A stretch of 64,000 nt of DNA from Chitinophagales bacterium (GTDB taxonomy: Bacteria > Bacteroidota > Bacteroidia > Chitinophagales > Chitinophagaceae): the NCBI GenBank assembly GCA_020636505.1, contig JACJXR010000001.1, positions 673,426 to 737,425 of the forward strand, given 5' to 3'. A program made the position numbers and the translations under genes. The notes beneath the pieces are model-generated. The model saw only the letters and a program-made list of their open reading frames with translations. It ran no database searches and was not told where the DNA came from. Every line of letters starts with the position of its first letter. The stretch's first letter is position 1. Positions 45,218 to 53,644 of the stretch are shown here, in pieces.

Positions 45218-45317
45218 CGTCATTGCGCGGAGCATCTTGTAAAAGATGTGACAAAGCAAATGCGACGCATTCATGAAGACCTATAAAAAACGAATGCCCT
45301 GAATAATCTCGCAATAA
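45218..45317. repeat. Second copy of inverted-repeat element family B
   Basis: Starts CGTCATTGCG 7 bp after the rnz stop and ends CTCGCAATAAC, matching the termini of the element at 1087-1190; length about 100 bp in both. The interior is unrelated or decayed. It lies between convergent genes rnz and the giant secreted protein. Confidence 0.5.
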
Positions 45318-45333
45318 CAGAGATTGCACAACA

Positions 45334-48300
45334 TTATTCTTTAACTACCTTTTTCACAACGGGCACGCTATTCTCGTTACTCAACTTCAATAGATAATTC
45401 CCCTTAGCAAGTTGACTTGTATTGATGATGTGCTTTGCGTTTTCAGCAACAGCGAGATATACCTTTCTGCCCACAACATCATATAATTCTACAATAGTAC
45501 CTTTTGAGATTCCTTCTATGAACAACTCACTTGTTACAGGGTTGGGATAAATGCGGACATTGTTATTTGCTGCAATATCATCCACACTCACTTTTATCTG
45601 TACTGTTATGCAATTGCTCTTCGCGGTATCTGGATTGGGACAAGCATAGTTGCTGTAAACAATGGCGCATATCGCATCACCGTCGCTGAGTGCGTTGGCG
45701 TTTGCACCCCATACAGCACTGGTAGCTCCGCCTATGTCTGTACCGTTACGCTGCCATTGATAGGTAGGGTTGCTACCCGCATCGGTTGGTGTGGCGGTAA
45801 AGGTCACCGGTTCGTTGGGGAACAGTTTATGATTCGGGTTCGCTGCAGTGCTTACCGACGGAGCCAACAATTGTTGCACCGTCATGGTGATGCCTGCACT
45901 TGTATCGTAAAACGGTGTGGCGCAAGTACCGACACTGGTCATCACACATGTCACCACATCTCCGTTGTTGAGAGAGGTTGTTTGAAAAGGTGTTCCTGTT
46001 GAAATGGAACTACCATTCACCAACCACTCGTATGTGGCGGTACCCGCATTTATCGGTACTGTGGTAAAGGTCACCTGCTTGCCTTGACAAATGGTGGTAC
46101 CGGGACTTGGGAATACATTAACCTCAGGGTCTGTGTTTACGACTACGGCTACACTATCAGTATCACTTACACAGCCATTAAGCGTAGTATATACAAAATA
46201 CTTGCCTGCATGGCTTGAAGTAACTTGATAGCGTATAGGGTTTTGTAGTGTAGAGGTAAATGCCGCAGGGCCATACCAATTGTATGTGGCACCCAATGAG
46301 CTGCCACTGCCCGTCAACATCAGGTTCTGGTCTTGACAAAGCGGGCTGTTGGTGGCTGCCGCCGTAGGCTTTGTTGGCTTCGGTAAAACCACAACAGTGG
46401 TGGTGTCGCTTGTCGTACAACCGCTGATGTTTGCTGTGATGATATAATCCCCCGCATGTGTACTTGCGGCATTGTTCGTTACTGTTGGGCTTTGTGAGGA
46501 GGAACTGTAACTCGCAGGCCCTGTCCAACTGTAACTGACACCGCTTGATGTGCTGTTGCCTGTCAACTGAATGCCTTTTGTTTCGCATACCGGACTGTTG
46601 CTGCTTGCGGTTACGTTTTGTGGGGTTTGATAAATAACCACATTGGTGGTATCGCTGAGTGAGCAACCGTCTATCTCGGCGGTGAGTATGTAATCACCCG
46701 TATCGGCGAGGGTGGTGTTGGCGATGAATGTGTCTTTGGCTGAGGAGCCGAATCCGTTTGGTCCGGTCCAAGTCCAATCCACTCCCGTAGAGGAGGAGGA
46801 GCCTGTCAATTGCAGTGAGTCGCCGCTGCAAAGCGGGCCGTTGTTGCCGTTGCCGAAGCCACGAGGTATCGGTTTGATACGTATGGACCTGAACACACAA
46901 GAAACACGCTCGGGATTGCTACCGACGATGCGCATGCTGTAACCGCTACCTGCCTGCATACTCATGGGGATAACACATACAATGGTATCCACATAGGTGG
47001 CGTTGATGGTACCGATGACCGTGGGCGAGGAAAAATCGCCGTTGGTATCGCTAAGTTCCACTTTGAAAGTATTGCCCGAATAGAAGGGCAGGTTGGCACC
47101 ATAGGGCAACAGCATGGTATCTCCGGGGCAGTGTATGGTATCTGCAAAGGGCTCTATGATGTATACGGAGGTATCTATATCAAAAGCTATGAGCATGGCA
47201 TCTGTGTTGCCGCCATAGCTGCTTTGGTGCGTGCCACCCGTACTGATGCCCGTACTGCTGCCGGTGGTACCTGTAATATATAGCTTGCCGGTACAATCAG
47301 TACATATGTTACTGTTTATATCTCGATTAGAATTGCTTGCTATGTTAACAGAGTGGTCTTCTTTGGCAGTTCCTCCATAGTAGCTGCCCCAAAGTCGCTG
47401 CCCGCTGCTGTCAAATTCGGCAATGAACATATCAGAAGCACCGGCTCTGGATGTTTGGTATCCGTTGGTGGTGGCTATTCCGGTATCGCTTAGTGCTGTA
47501 CCCAATAAATATACTTTAGTCTCATCAGAACTAATCGCGAGATTTGTTCCTTGGTCATAATCGGCACCTCCATAAAAAGTACCCCATATCCGAGTACCGT
47601 TTTTCCTAAACTTAACGACATAAGCGTCGGTATTAGACTGGCCAACCACGGTTTTATGCGTACCCGGCGATGCTATCAGACTGTCAAATTTGCTATTGTT
47701 ATTGTCTCTATATGTGCCTGATACATAAATGTTACTATCCTTATCAACGACTATATCAGTAATAGCAGATTCACCAACACCCAATAAGGTGCCCCATTGC
47801 CGTGAGCCGCTACCGCTGAACTTTGATAGAAAAGCACTATAACTTGCATAAGCTCCTGATGTGTAGCTTTGATGAGTGCCACTTGTCAACATACAATGCG
47901 GTCCGTTTGAGTATAGTTTGAAGCTGGATATCAGGCCTCCAATGTATATGTTATTTTGTGCATCACAACTAACGGCACAAGGATACTCTGAGTGAGCAGT
48001 ATTGTTGGCTCCATTTAGGTCTTCACCATAGTAGGTACCCCATAGCCTTGTACCTGAGCTGTTGAATTTAGCTATAAACACATCTTTACTGCCATCATTA
48101 AAGGTGTCGTGTGCTCCCGATGTGGCTATGCCACTGCTACTGCGGGTACTGCCGGCCAATATCGCATTGTCGTCGGCATCGCAGGCTACTACTATTCCTT
48201 GTTCTTGGGCGCTATCCCCATAGTAAGTAGCCCATTGCCTTTGTCCATTTCCGTTCAACTTTACAAGCAGTGCATCCGGAGCATTTGTCGGACTTTTTGT

Positions 48301-49389
48301 TGTTTTAAATGCACCACTTGATGCAAGCCCCGAGCCGCTTGTGGTGCCTGATGTATATATATTCCCCTTACTGTCGCAAGCTATTCCTTCCAATACGGTG
48401 CTGTCTCCATAGTAGCTGCCCCATTGTCTTTGCCCCAATAGGTTGAATTTGGCCACGTATCCGCTGTGCGAGTTGCCCACTGTTGTTTGGTATGCCCCTG
48501 TGGTGGCTATGTTTGTACTGCTGTTTGTACCACCGCATATGTACACTTCTCCAAATCGGTTGGTGGCCACTGCATAGCCGGTATCACTTTGCCCACCACC
48601 GTAATAGGTGGCCCATTTCAGTGCGGGGTCTATTATCAATGTACCGTCGTATGCTGCCGTTTCAAAGCCAAGCGTATTGCCTTTTAAGCTGTATTTCCCG
48701 GCTATCGGTACCCCCGTTTCCGCCACGTAGTTGTACGGCGCATGTTCGGTAATAATGCCGGAGGGTGTTGTGGCTGTAAGTGCTCCGTCGGTCAATACAA
48801 GGTTCGTGGCTCCCTCGTAGCGAAAACGTATATCGGACACATTTCCACCCGGGCGAACGATAAAATCATATTTTACTTGCCCTTCTTGGGTATAGATGGT
48901 CCAGTCTATATTCGGGTAAATATTTTTATAGGTTATCCTGTTATATCCTTGGGCATGTATGCCGCCTTTGCCGCTTCTTGCAGTATAGTAATGTTCTGTA
49001 TATCCTGTCGGTTGTTCGAATATCGCCTTTGCTTTTTTGTCGGCACCCACCAACTCCACATCCATGCGGTAGATGATTGACTCCGACCCCTCTCCGGCTC
49101 TCCCCCAAGGGGAGAGTGTATATTCTGCCTCATTTATGTTTGGATTTGACTCCCCTCCTTGGGAGGGGTTGGGGGAGGTATTTTTTGTCCATTGGTAATG
49201 AAGCCGCCCGTCTCCGATGAACAGGGTAACCCCATTCGCTTCTATTTTGGCGTCTATGTCGGTACGCGCTTTTCGGTATTGGTCTGTTATTTGCCCCTTA
49301 TTGGTGATGAATTGCAATGAGCCACCCTCTATGCCCAAGCAATTAATAGAGGTGAAAAGTATGGCCGTGATAATGGTAAGGGCGCGCAT
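45334..49389 (-). CDS. Giant secreted protein: SBBP/DUF7948-type propeller, Ig-like domains, T9SS sorting domain
   Basis: 1351 residues. Signal peptide; DUF7948-like start (LQFITNKGQITDQY); about nine SBBP-type propeller repeats from 250 to 760, each near YYGG/YYGDS...KGNIYTSGTT; three Ig-like domains (about 870-1110) of the form TGNSTSSGVSYSWTGP...AGDYIITANISGCTTSDT; and a C-terminal type IX sorting domain (VRIYPNPVTSELFIEG, LAKGNYLLKLSN). It should be exported through T9SS and act as a cell-surface or matrix adhesin. Residues 71-101 are encoded by an in-frame copy of a dispersed palindromic repeat (49086-49180) and look like an insertion. Convergent with rnz. Confidence 0.88.
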   Translation of the reverse strand: MRALTIITAILFTSINCLGIEGGSLQFITNKGQITDQYRKARTDIDAKIEANGVTLFIGDGRLHYQWTKNTSPNPSQGGESNPNINEAEYTLSPWGRAGEGSESIIYRMDVELVGADKKAKAIFEQPTGYTEHYYTARSGKGGIHAQGYNRITYKNIYPNIDWTIYTQEGQVKYDFIVRPGGNVSDIRFRYEGATNLVLTDGALTATTPSGIITEHAPYNYVAETGVPIAGKYSLKGNTLGFETAAYDGTLIIDPALKWATYYGGGQSDTGYAVATNRFGEVYICGGTNSSTNIATTGAYQTTVGNSHSGYVAKFNLLGQRQWGSYYGDSTVLEGIACDSKGNIYTSGTTSGSGLASSGAFKTTKSPTNAPDALLVKLNGNGQRQWATYYGDSAQEQGIVVACDADDNAILAGSTRSSSGIATSGAHDTFNDGSKDVFIAKFNSSGTRLWGTYYGEDLNGANNTAHSEYPCAVSCDAQNNIYIGGLISSFKLYSNGPHCMLTSGTHQSYTSGAYASYSAFLSKFSGSGSRQWGTLLGVGESAITDIVVDKDSNIYVSGTYRDNNNSKFDSLIASPGTHKTVVGQSNTDAYVVKFRKNGTRIWGTFYGGADYDQGTNLAISSDETKVYLLGTALSDTGIATTNGYQTSRAGASDMFIAEFDSSGQRLWGSYYGGTAKEDHSVNIASNSNRDINSNICTDCTGKLYITGTTGSSTGISTGGTHQSSYGGNTDAMLIAFDIDTSVYIIEPFADTIHCPGDTMLLPYGANLPFYSGNTFKVELSDTNGDFSSPTVIGTINATYVDTIVCVIPMSMQAGSGYSMRIVGSNPERVSCVFRSIRIKPIPRGFGNGNNGPLCSGDSLQLTGSSSSTGVDWTWTGPNGFGSSAKDTFIANTTLADTGDYILTAEIDGCSLSDTTNVVIYQTPQNVTASSNSPVCETKGIQLTGNSTSSGVSYSWTGPASYSSSSQSPTVTNNAASTHAGDYIITANISGCTTSDTTTVVVLPKPTKPTAAATNSPLCQDQNLMLTGSGSSLGATYNWYGPAAFTSTLQNPIRYQVTSSHAGKYFVYTTLNGCVSDTDSVAVVVNTDPEVNVFPSPGTTICQGKQVTFTTVPINAGTATYEWLVNGSSISTGTPFQTTSLNNGDVVTCVMTSVGTCATPFYDTSAGITMTVQQLLAPSVSTAANPNHKLFPNEPVTFTATPTDAGSNPTYQWQRNGTDIGGATSAVWGANANALSDGDAICAIVYSNYACPNPDTAKSNCITVQIKVSVDDIAANNNVRIYPNPVTSELFIEGISKGTIVELYDVVGRKVYLAVAENAKHIINTSQLAKGNYLLKLSNENSVPVVKKVVKE
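49086..49180. repeat. In-frame palindromic repeat (family D) inside the giant protein gene
   Basis: Two palindromic blocks, 49086-49116 (CCCTCTCCGGCTCTCCCCCA and its partial inverse AAGGGGAGAG) and 49149-49180 (ACTCCCCTCCTTGGGAGGGG then TTGGGGGAGGTA), around a 32-bp centre. Related hairpins occur three times in the next intergenic gap. On the coding strand it reads TSPNPSQGGESNPN... TLSPWGRAGEGS, a composition quite unlike the flanking protein. Confidence 0.65.
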
Positions 49390-49834
49390 ATTGCTAAGTT
49401 GACATATTGAATGTATGGTATTTTTCTGTAAAATAAAAATAGCGTATATTTGTTATGGTAAAACTACCACGCTCGTCACTTCGTGCCACCTTATTCGCGG
49501 CATAATGATTTCATTAGGTGCTTATGAACTTGCGTTTCCATAATAACAGGGAAGGAGTTGAGGAGAGAGTTACTCCCCTCCTGTTTTTAGGAGGGGTGCC
49601 TGAAAGGCGGGGAGGTCATCAAACCGCAACAAATGAAAACATAAATAACTGATAACCAATGCCCGAAAAATGTTGCAAATTCAAAACACCCTTTTTCGCA
49701 ACAAAATGCAACAAATTGAGTTCCCTCTACTTGGGAGAGGGTTAGGGAGAGGTCAAAAAAGCCCCGCTTTCGCGAGGCTCTATAAAAAGTCTTTGGATAT
49801 ATGGTCTCTCCTTTAGGAGGGAAAGAGGGAGGTC
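49390..49834. repeat. Repeat-rich intergenic region (families C and D, terminator)
   Basis: About 445 bp with no gene. It holds family C in expanded form (49474-49561), three family D hairpins (49575-49596; 49721-49754, CCCTCTACTTGGGAGAGGG; 49805-49834, TCTCTCCTTTAGGAGGGA), direct repeats GCAACAAA near 49628, 49698 and 49709, and a minus-strand terminator at 49755-49781. Confidence 0.6.
49755..49781 (-). terminator. Terminator of the outer-membrane barrel gene
   Basis: On the minus strand AGCCTCGC GAAA GCGGGGCT followed by TTTTTT, identical in stem, loop and tail to the terminator at 875-900 on the plus strand. It is 54 bp past the barrel gene stop, with a family D hairpin in between. Confidence 0.8.
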
Positions 49835-50551
49835 TTACAGTCCCGTAAGTGATATACCTATCGAGTACGGAGTTATCGGTGGGCCTTGTACGTCTTTGTA
49901 CAAGTTGGTCAGGTTGTAAGTACCTGTCAGCCCGAAGTTGCCCCAGCCCATCCTAACCGATGCGGAGAAACGCCAGTTCTCAAGATAGTTCTTGGTCTTG
50001 GTTTGGTAGTTTATTTTGCTGCCGTTCTCTCTGCCTTTGGTACCTGCACTCACCAATGTACCCACACGCATACCGATGGCGGTTTTGAAACCCTTGTTGC
50101 GGTTGTACTTGTTGCCGAAGAAACGCAGCTCGAAAGGAGCCTCCAAGTAAGCGGTGGTAAGCTTATATCTCTTATAGTCTTTTGTTTCGGCTATGAATTG
50201 TGCCTGTGGTATGGAGTCTGTAAAGTCATTCAGCACTATTTCCTGATTCTTCAGGTATATGTTGCTGACGCTGATACCCACACCTGCCGCAAAGCTGAAA
50301 TGTGTTTCTTGCTTCTTGCCCAACGGAAAGTCGTAGCACACGTAAAAATTGGCGCCGCGGCCTATACTCGTAGTTTTGATGCTGTCGGGGGCGTTCAGCC
50401 ATCCGTTGAACATCAGGTCAAACATCACAAAGTCGCGCGATGGGCGGGAGGTGATCTTCTTCACTTCTTCGCTCTTTCCGTCGCCTTGTGCCAGGGCACC
50501 AAAAGATATGGAAGCGGCCAAAAGCGTCAGTAAAGCAATGCGTAATCTCAT
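49835..50551 (-). CDS. Outer-membrane beta-barrel protein (PorT-like family)
   Basis: 238 residues. Signal peptide ends SFGALAQ. Alternating strands with aromatic ends (ANFYVCYDFPLG, HFSFAAGVGISVSNIYL, YLEAPFELRFFGN, FKTAIGMRVG, NWRFSASVRMGWGNFGLTGT) are typical of the OMP beta-barrel_2/PorT-like group of Bacteroidota. Members include PorT of the type IX secretion machinery, but the group is broad and this one is not identifiable as PorT itself. The gene stands alone with its own terminator. Confidence 0.75.
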   Translation of the reverse strand: MRLRIALLTLLAASISFGALAQGDGKSEEVKKITSRPSRDFVMFDLMFNGWLNAPDSIKTTSIGRGANFYVCYDFPLGKKQETHFSFAAGVGISVSNIYLKNQEIVLNDFTDSIPQAQFIAETKDYKRYKLTTAYLEAPFELRFFGNKYNRNKGFKTAIGMRVGTLVSAGTKGRENGSKINYQTKTKNYLENWRFSASVRMGWGNFGLTGTYNLTNLYKDVQGPPITPYSIGISLTGL

Positions 50552-50709
50552 AAGTAGACAGTATTGAAGCGCAAATATAATAGAAGGCGGAGGTAATATT
50601 TGTTAAAACTCCCACAATAGCTGTTATGAAGGTTGTAAATACGGCATTTCGGCAATAATGACGGCATGAAAATCCCTGTGAAAAATGTTAGGTAATATGC
50701 AATTTTGCT

Positions 50710-50717
50710 TACCTTTG
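50710..50717 (+). promoter_or_regulatory. Candidate -7 promoter box of the tRNA-His gene
   Basis: TACCTTTG ends 17 bp before the mature tRNA. A clear -33 box is not seen. Confidence 0.35.
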
Positions 50718-50734
50718 CCATCCACTTGAAATAC

Positions 50735-50809
50735 GGAGGCTATAGCTCAGTTGGTTAGAGCGTCGGTTTGTGGTTCCGAAGGTCGTGGGTTCGAGACCCA
50801 TTAGCCTCC
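50735..50809 (+). tRNA. tRNA-His (anticodon GTG)
   Basis: The cloverleaf folds with an 8-bp acceptor stem GGAGGCTA / TAGCCTCC, including the extra G(-1):C73 pair that identifies tRNA-His, D-arm GCTC-GAGC, anticodon loop TTGTGGT with T33 before GTG, and T-arm GTGGG TTCGAGA CCCAT. The last anticodon-stem pair (31:39) is T-T. The CCA end is not encoded. Confidence 0.95.
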
Positions 50810-50820
50810 CAAAAAAGTCG

Positions 50821-50850
50821 AAGAGTGCTCCAAATGGGCACTCTTTTTCT
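50821..50850 (+). terminator. Terminator after tRNA-His
   Basis: Stem AAGAGTGC / GCACTCTT with a 9-nt loop and a run of T, beginning 12 bp after the tRNA. Confidence 0.8.
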
Positions 50851-50926
50851 TTCCTGCCTTGGCTGATATTAGTTAACTTTACAGTCCTTCAAAAATTTGT
50901 ACAATAAATAAAAGATAAGCAAGGAT

Positions 50927-51352
50927 ATGAGTTTTGAAATTACAGGAAAGCTGATAGCGGTTAGCGATACACAACAAGTGAGCGACAGGTTCAAAAAGCG
51001 CGAGTTTGTTCTGGAAACAGCTGAAGAGATAAATGGAAACGTGTATACCAACTATGCCAAAATGCAGCTGGTACAGAACAAATGCGAGATCATCGACAAC
51101 TTCAACGTCGGCGAAGACTTGAAGGTTAGTTTTAATGTGAAAGGCAATAAGTGGGAGCGTGACGGGAAGGTGAATTATATTACCAACTTGGATGCTTGGC
51201 GTATTGAGCGTGCCGAACAAGGTGGCGGAATGGCTGCTCCGGCATCACCGGCATACACAAATATGAATGCAGGTGGCTCGGCTCCGCAACAAGGTCCTGA
51301 TGCGAGTGGTTACAACCCGTCTCCTGAAAGTGCCGACGACCTTCCGTTTTAA
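50927..51352 (+). CDS. DUF3127 OB-fold-like protein with SSB-like C-terminal tail
   Basis: 141 residues. Residues 1-95 match DUF3127 by inspection: FEITGKLIAVSDTQQVSDRF, KKREFVLETAEE, KCEIIDNFNVGEDLKVSFNV, KGNKWERDGKVNYITNLDAW. A low-complexity Gly/Ala/Pro/Gln linker (100-130) ends in SADDLPF, which mirrors the DDIPF tip by which single-stranded DNA-binding protein recruits its partners. The overall design (OB fold, linker, acidic tip) is that of SSB. A nucleic-acid role is inferred; the family is uncharacterised as far as I know. Confidence 0.85.
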   Translation: MSFEITGKLIAVSDTQQVSDRFKKREFVLETAEEINGNVYTNYAKMQLVQNKCEIIDNFNVGEDLKVSFNVKGNKWERDGKVNYITNLDAWRIERAEQGGGMAAPASPAYTNMNAGGSAPQQGPDASGYNPSPESADDLPF

Positions 51353-51470
51353 CCGACGGGAATATATGGTGTTTTTAGCTAACGAATTGTATATAATAGA
51401 GCTATAAAGGTTTAACAAACCTTTGATTTATTAACATTTTTTCATAAACTTGGTGAAAATTAGTGTCTCG

Positions 51471-52535
51471 ATGCGTCGAATCAACATAGCCTGCACAATT
51501 ACTTGTGTTGCATTGGTGGCTTTTACTCTTCAAAGTTGCAAGAAGAGTAATGGAATAATCAACGATAGCGTTATCAGTAAACCGTATTCGGTACATTTCT
51601 CTGATACATCCGGTAACATGTTCTACACCAATGATGGTGAGAACTTTTACAACATTGCATTTGGCGGCGGTTCGCGTGTCGATGCGATATTCGGTGTGGG
51701 AGATTACCTGATGAAAAGATTGAAGGGTAGCAACCAGCTTTTTGTGAGTGACGGTAAGCAAGGTAAGAACGTAAATTTCAACCCGACTCTGAATAATTTG
51801 GCCGGGGGTTCTTTCGGCAATTCTGCAGTATTGACAGTAGACGGATATGTGGACCTACTTGGTCAAAAAGTGAACAGAGTGTTTGCTTGTACCGACTTGG
51901 GTGTGCAATACAATGACTCCAATGCAAGGAACAAAACTCGTTGGACTCCTGTAGGAGATACAATGACAGGTGTTACCAAAACATCTTTGGCACAAACAAA
52001 GAACCGTAGAATATACGCATTTGACGATGGTACAAAAGCAGTACATGTAAAGGCGGAACCAAATCATAATTCATTGTGGTCGGCAAGGGGTACAGTTCCT
52101 TGCGACGGTCAGGCATTCATCATAGCCAAAGGAGATGATGTGGTTGCAGTATGTATCGCAGGTACAGATGTAGGTAAAATGTGGATCAGCAAAAACGATG
52201 CTTGGTCTTTCGATGCTCTACCACAAATTACAAATGGAGGTACTACAATTACCGATGTTACCACAGCAATAGGCGGTTTCGGTAAGGTATTGATAGCTTG
52301 TACTAAAGACAACGGTATCTGGCGCCTTGACGGAAACGGTATTTGGAACTGGGCCAGCAGTGGCCTTGCAACAGGTACGCACGTCTATTCCATCACTCAG
52401 AAGAACAATATTTATAAAAACGATCGCATAAACGATTATATATACATAGCTACCAATACAGGTATATATCGCAGTGATGACCTAGGTCAAAACTGGTTCA
52501 GGATATACGAAGGCGGGTTCTCTGCCATCAACTAA
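51471..52535 (+). CDS. Lipoprotein with propeller-like repeats, unknown function
   Basis: 354 residues from the internal ATG, which gives a lipoprotein signal MRRINIACTITCVALVAFTL ending LQSC (Cys23); a GTG seven codons upstream is less likely. The body consists of repeated blocks with small beta motifs and Asp-box-like turns (SDTSGNMFYTNDGENFYN, YRSDDLGQNWFRIYEGG), suggesting a sialidase-type or photosystem-assembly-type beta-propeller. Probably displayed on the outer membrane. No catalytic motif identified. Confidence 0.72.
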   Translation: MRRINIACTITCVALVAFTLQSCKKSNGIINDSVISKPYSVHFSDTSGNMFYTNDGENFYNIAFGGGSRVDAIFGVGDYLMKRLKGSNQLFVSDGKQGKNVNFNPTLNNLAGGSFGNSAVLTVDGYVDLLGQKVNRVFACTDLGVQYNDSNARNKTRWTPVGDTMTGVTKTSLAQTKNRRIYAFDDGTKAVHVKAEPNHNSLWSARGTVPCDGQAFIIAKGDDVVAVCIAGTDVGKMWISKNDAWSFDALPQITNGGTTITDVTTAIGGFGKVLIACTKDNGIWRLDGNGIWNWASSGLATGTHVYSITQKNNIYKNDRINDYIYIATNTGIYRSDDLGQNWFRIYEGGFSAIN

Positions 52536-52544
52536 TAGAGTAGC

Positions 52545-52940
52545 TTATATTTCGTCGTTATCGCCGAACAACTCATTCAGGTCGCGCCGCTGTTTCTTAG
52601 TCGGGCGACCTGTTTTACTTAGGCGCTTTCCTGTATAGAATGCAGAACTCAACCTTTGGTTGTATTGCAGGTCCTCTTCTGAAGTGATGTCTATGTAGTG
52701 CTTCGCAGCTTCCTCGTATTTCACTCGCTTTTCGATAATGCCTGTTACTTCAATGCTCCACTTGCGTCCCGGTGAACGTATGTCGAACTTGTCACCAACA
52801 CTCACCACTTTCGACGGTTTGATGTTGGTGCCGTTCTGTTTTACCTTGCCCTCCTCGCATGCTTTGGATGCTTGGCTACGTGTCTTGAAGATGCGTATCG
52901 CCCACAAGTATTTGTCTGCTCTTACTTTATTGTCACTCAT
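52545..52940 (-). CDS. S4-domain RNA-binding protein (Hsp15/HslR-like)
   Basis: 131 residues from the ATG at 52940; a longer start would add MIFVFG before the conserved start. The S4 domain covers 1-65 (VRADKYLWAIRIFKTRSQAS, KACEEGKVKQNG, NIKPSKVVSVGD). The basic C-terminal tail (KRLSKTGRPTKKQRRDLNEL) is typical of Hsp15, which binds stalled 50S subunits carrying peptidyl-tRNA. Convergent with the lipoprotein gene, 9 bp apart. Confidence 0.88.
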   Translation of the reverse strand: MSDNKVRADKYLWAIRIFKTRSQASKACEEGKVKQNGTNIKPSKVVSVGDKFDIRSPGRKWSIEVTGIIEKRVKYEEAAKHYIDITSEEDLQYNQRLSSAFYTGKRLSKTGRPTKKQRRDLNELFGDNDEI

Positions 52941-53010
52941 GCCAAAAACAAATATCAAAAATTATGTACAAAAGGCATGAGCTTTTATATTTTTACAATC
53001 CATTCAGCGT

Positions 53011-53577
53011 ATGCAATCATTGATCATCTTCGCATCGGGACGTGGCAGCAATGCCCAAGCCATAATAGACTATTTCAACAACGATTCGGGAGTTGAAGTG
53101 GCGCTTATTGTTTCCAACAAAAAAGATGCTGGAGTACTGCAAATAGCGGCTGACAATAATATTCCATCGTTGGTAGTAGACAAGCAATCGTTCAACAACT
53201 CGTCTTTCGCCGATACACTTAAGGGTTACACGCCGTCATTGATAGTGTTGGCGGGCTTTTTATGGAAAGTGCCTGATGCTGTTGTCAAAGCCTTTTCCGG
53301 AAAGATAATCAACATACACCCTGCGCTACTGCCTTCGTATGGTGGAAAAGGAATGTATGGACATCATGTACACGAGGCTGTTATCGCTGCTAAGGAACAA
53401 GAAAGCGGTATCACCATACATTATGTGGATGAGGTGTACGATAACGGAGGAATAATATTGCAAGCCCGTTGTACAGTAAGTGCTGAAGACAGTCCCGACA
53501 GCCTTGCACAACGTATACATAAGTTGGAGCATTTCTTCTTTCCAAGAACGATAGAGTACATGCTGGAGAGCAAATAA
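53011..53577 (+). CDS. purN: Phosphoribosylglycinamide formyltransferase
   Basis: 188 residues. IIFASGRGSNAQAIIDYF binds GAR phosphate; catalytic Asn101 and His103 are in INIHPALLPSYGGKG and Asp144 in VDEVYDNGG. Transfers formyl from 10-formyl-tetrahydrofolate in purine synthesis step 3. The start is the ATG directly preceding the conserved QSLIIFASGRGSN. No other pur gene is adjacent. Confidence 0.95.
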   Translation: MQSLIIFASGRGSNAQAIIDYFNNDSGVEVALIVSNKKDAGVLQIAADNNIPSLVVDKQSFNNSSFADTLKGYTPSLIVLAGFLWKVPDAVVKAFSGKIINIHPALLPSYGGKGMYGHHVHEAVIAAKEQESGITIHYVDEVYDNGGIILQARCTVSAEDSPDSLAQRIHKLEHFFFPRTIEYMLESK

Positions 53578-53644
53578 CGCAATATCAGACCCTGCTGCAA
53601 CGTTTAAATTCAGTACATTTGAACGATTGACACGAGATACGATT

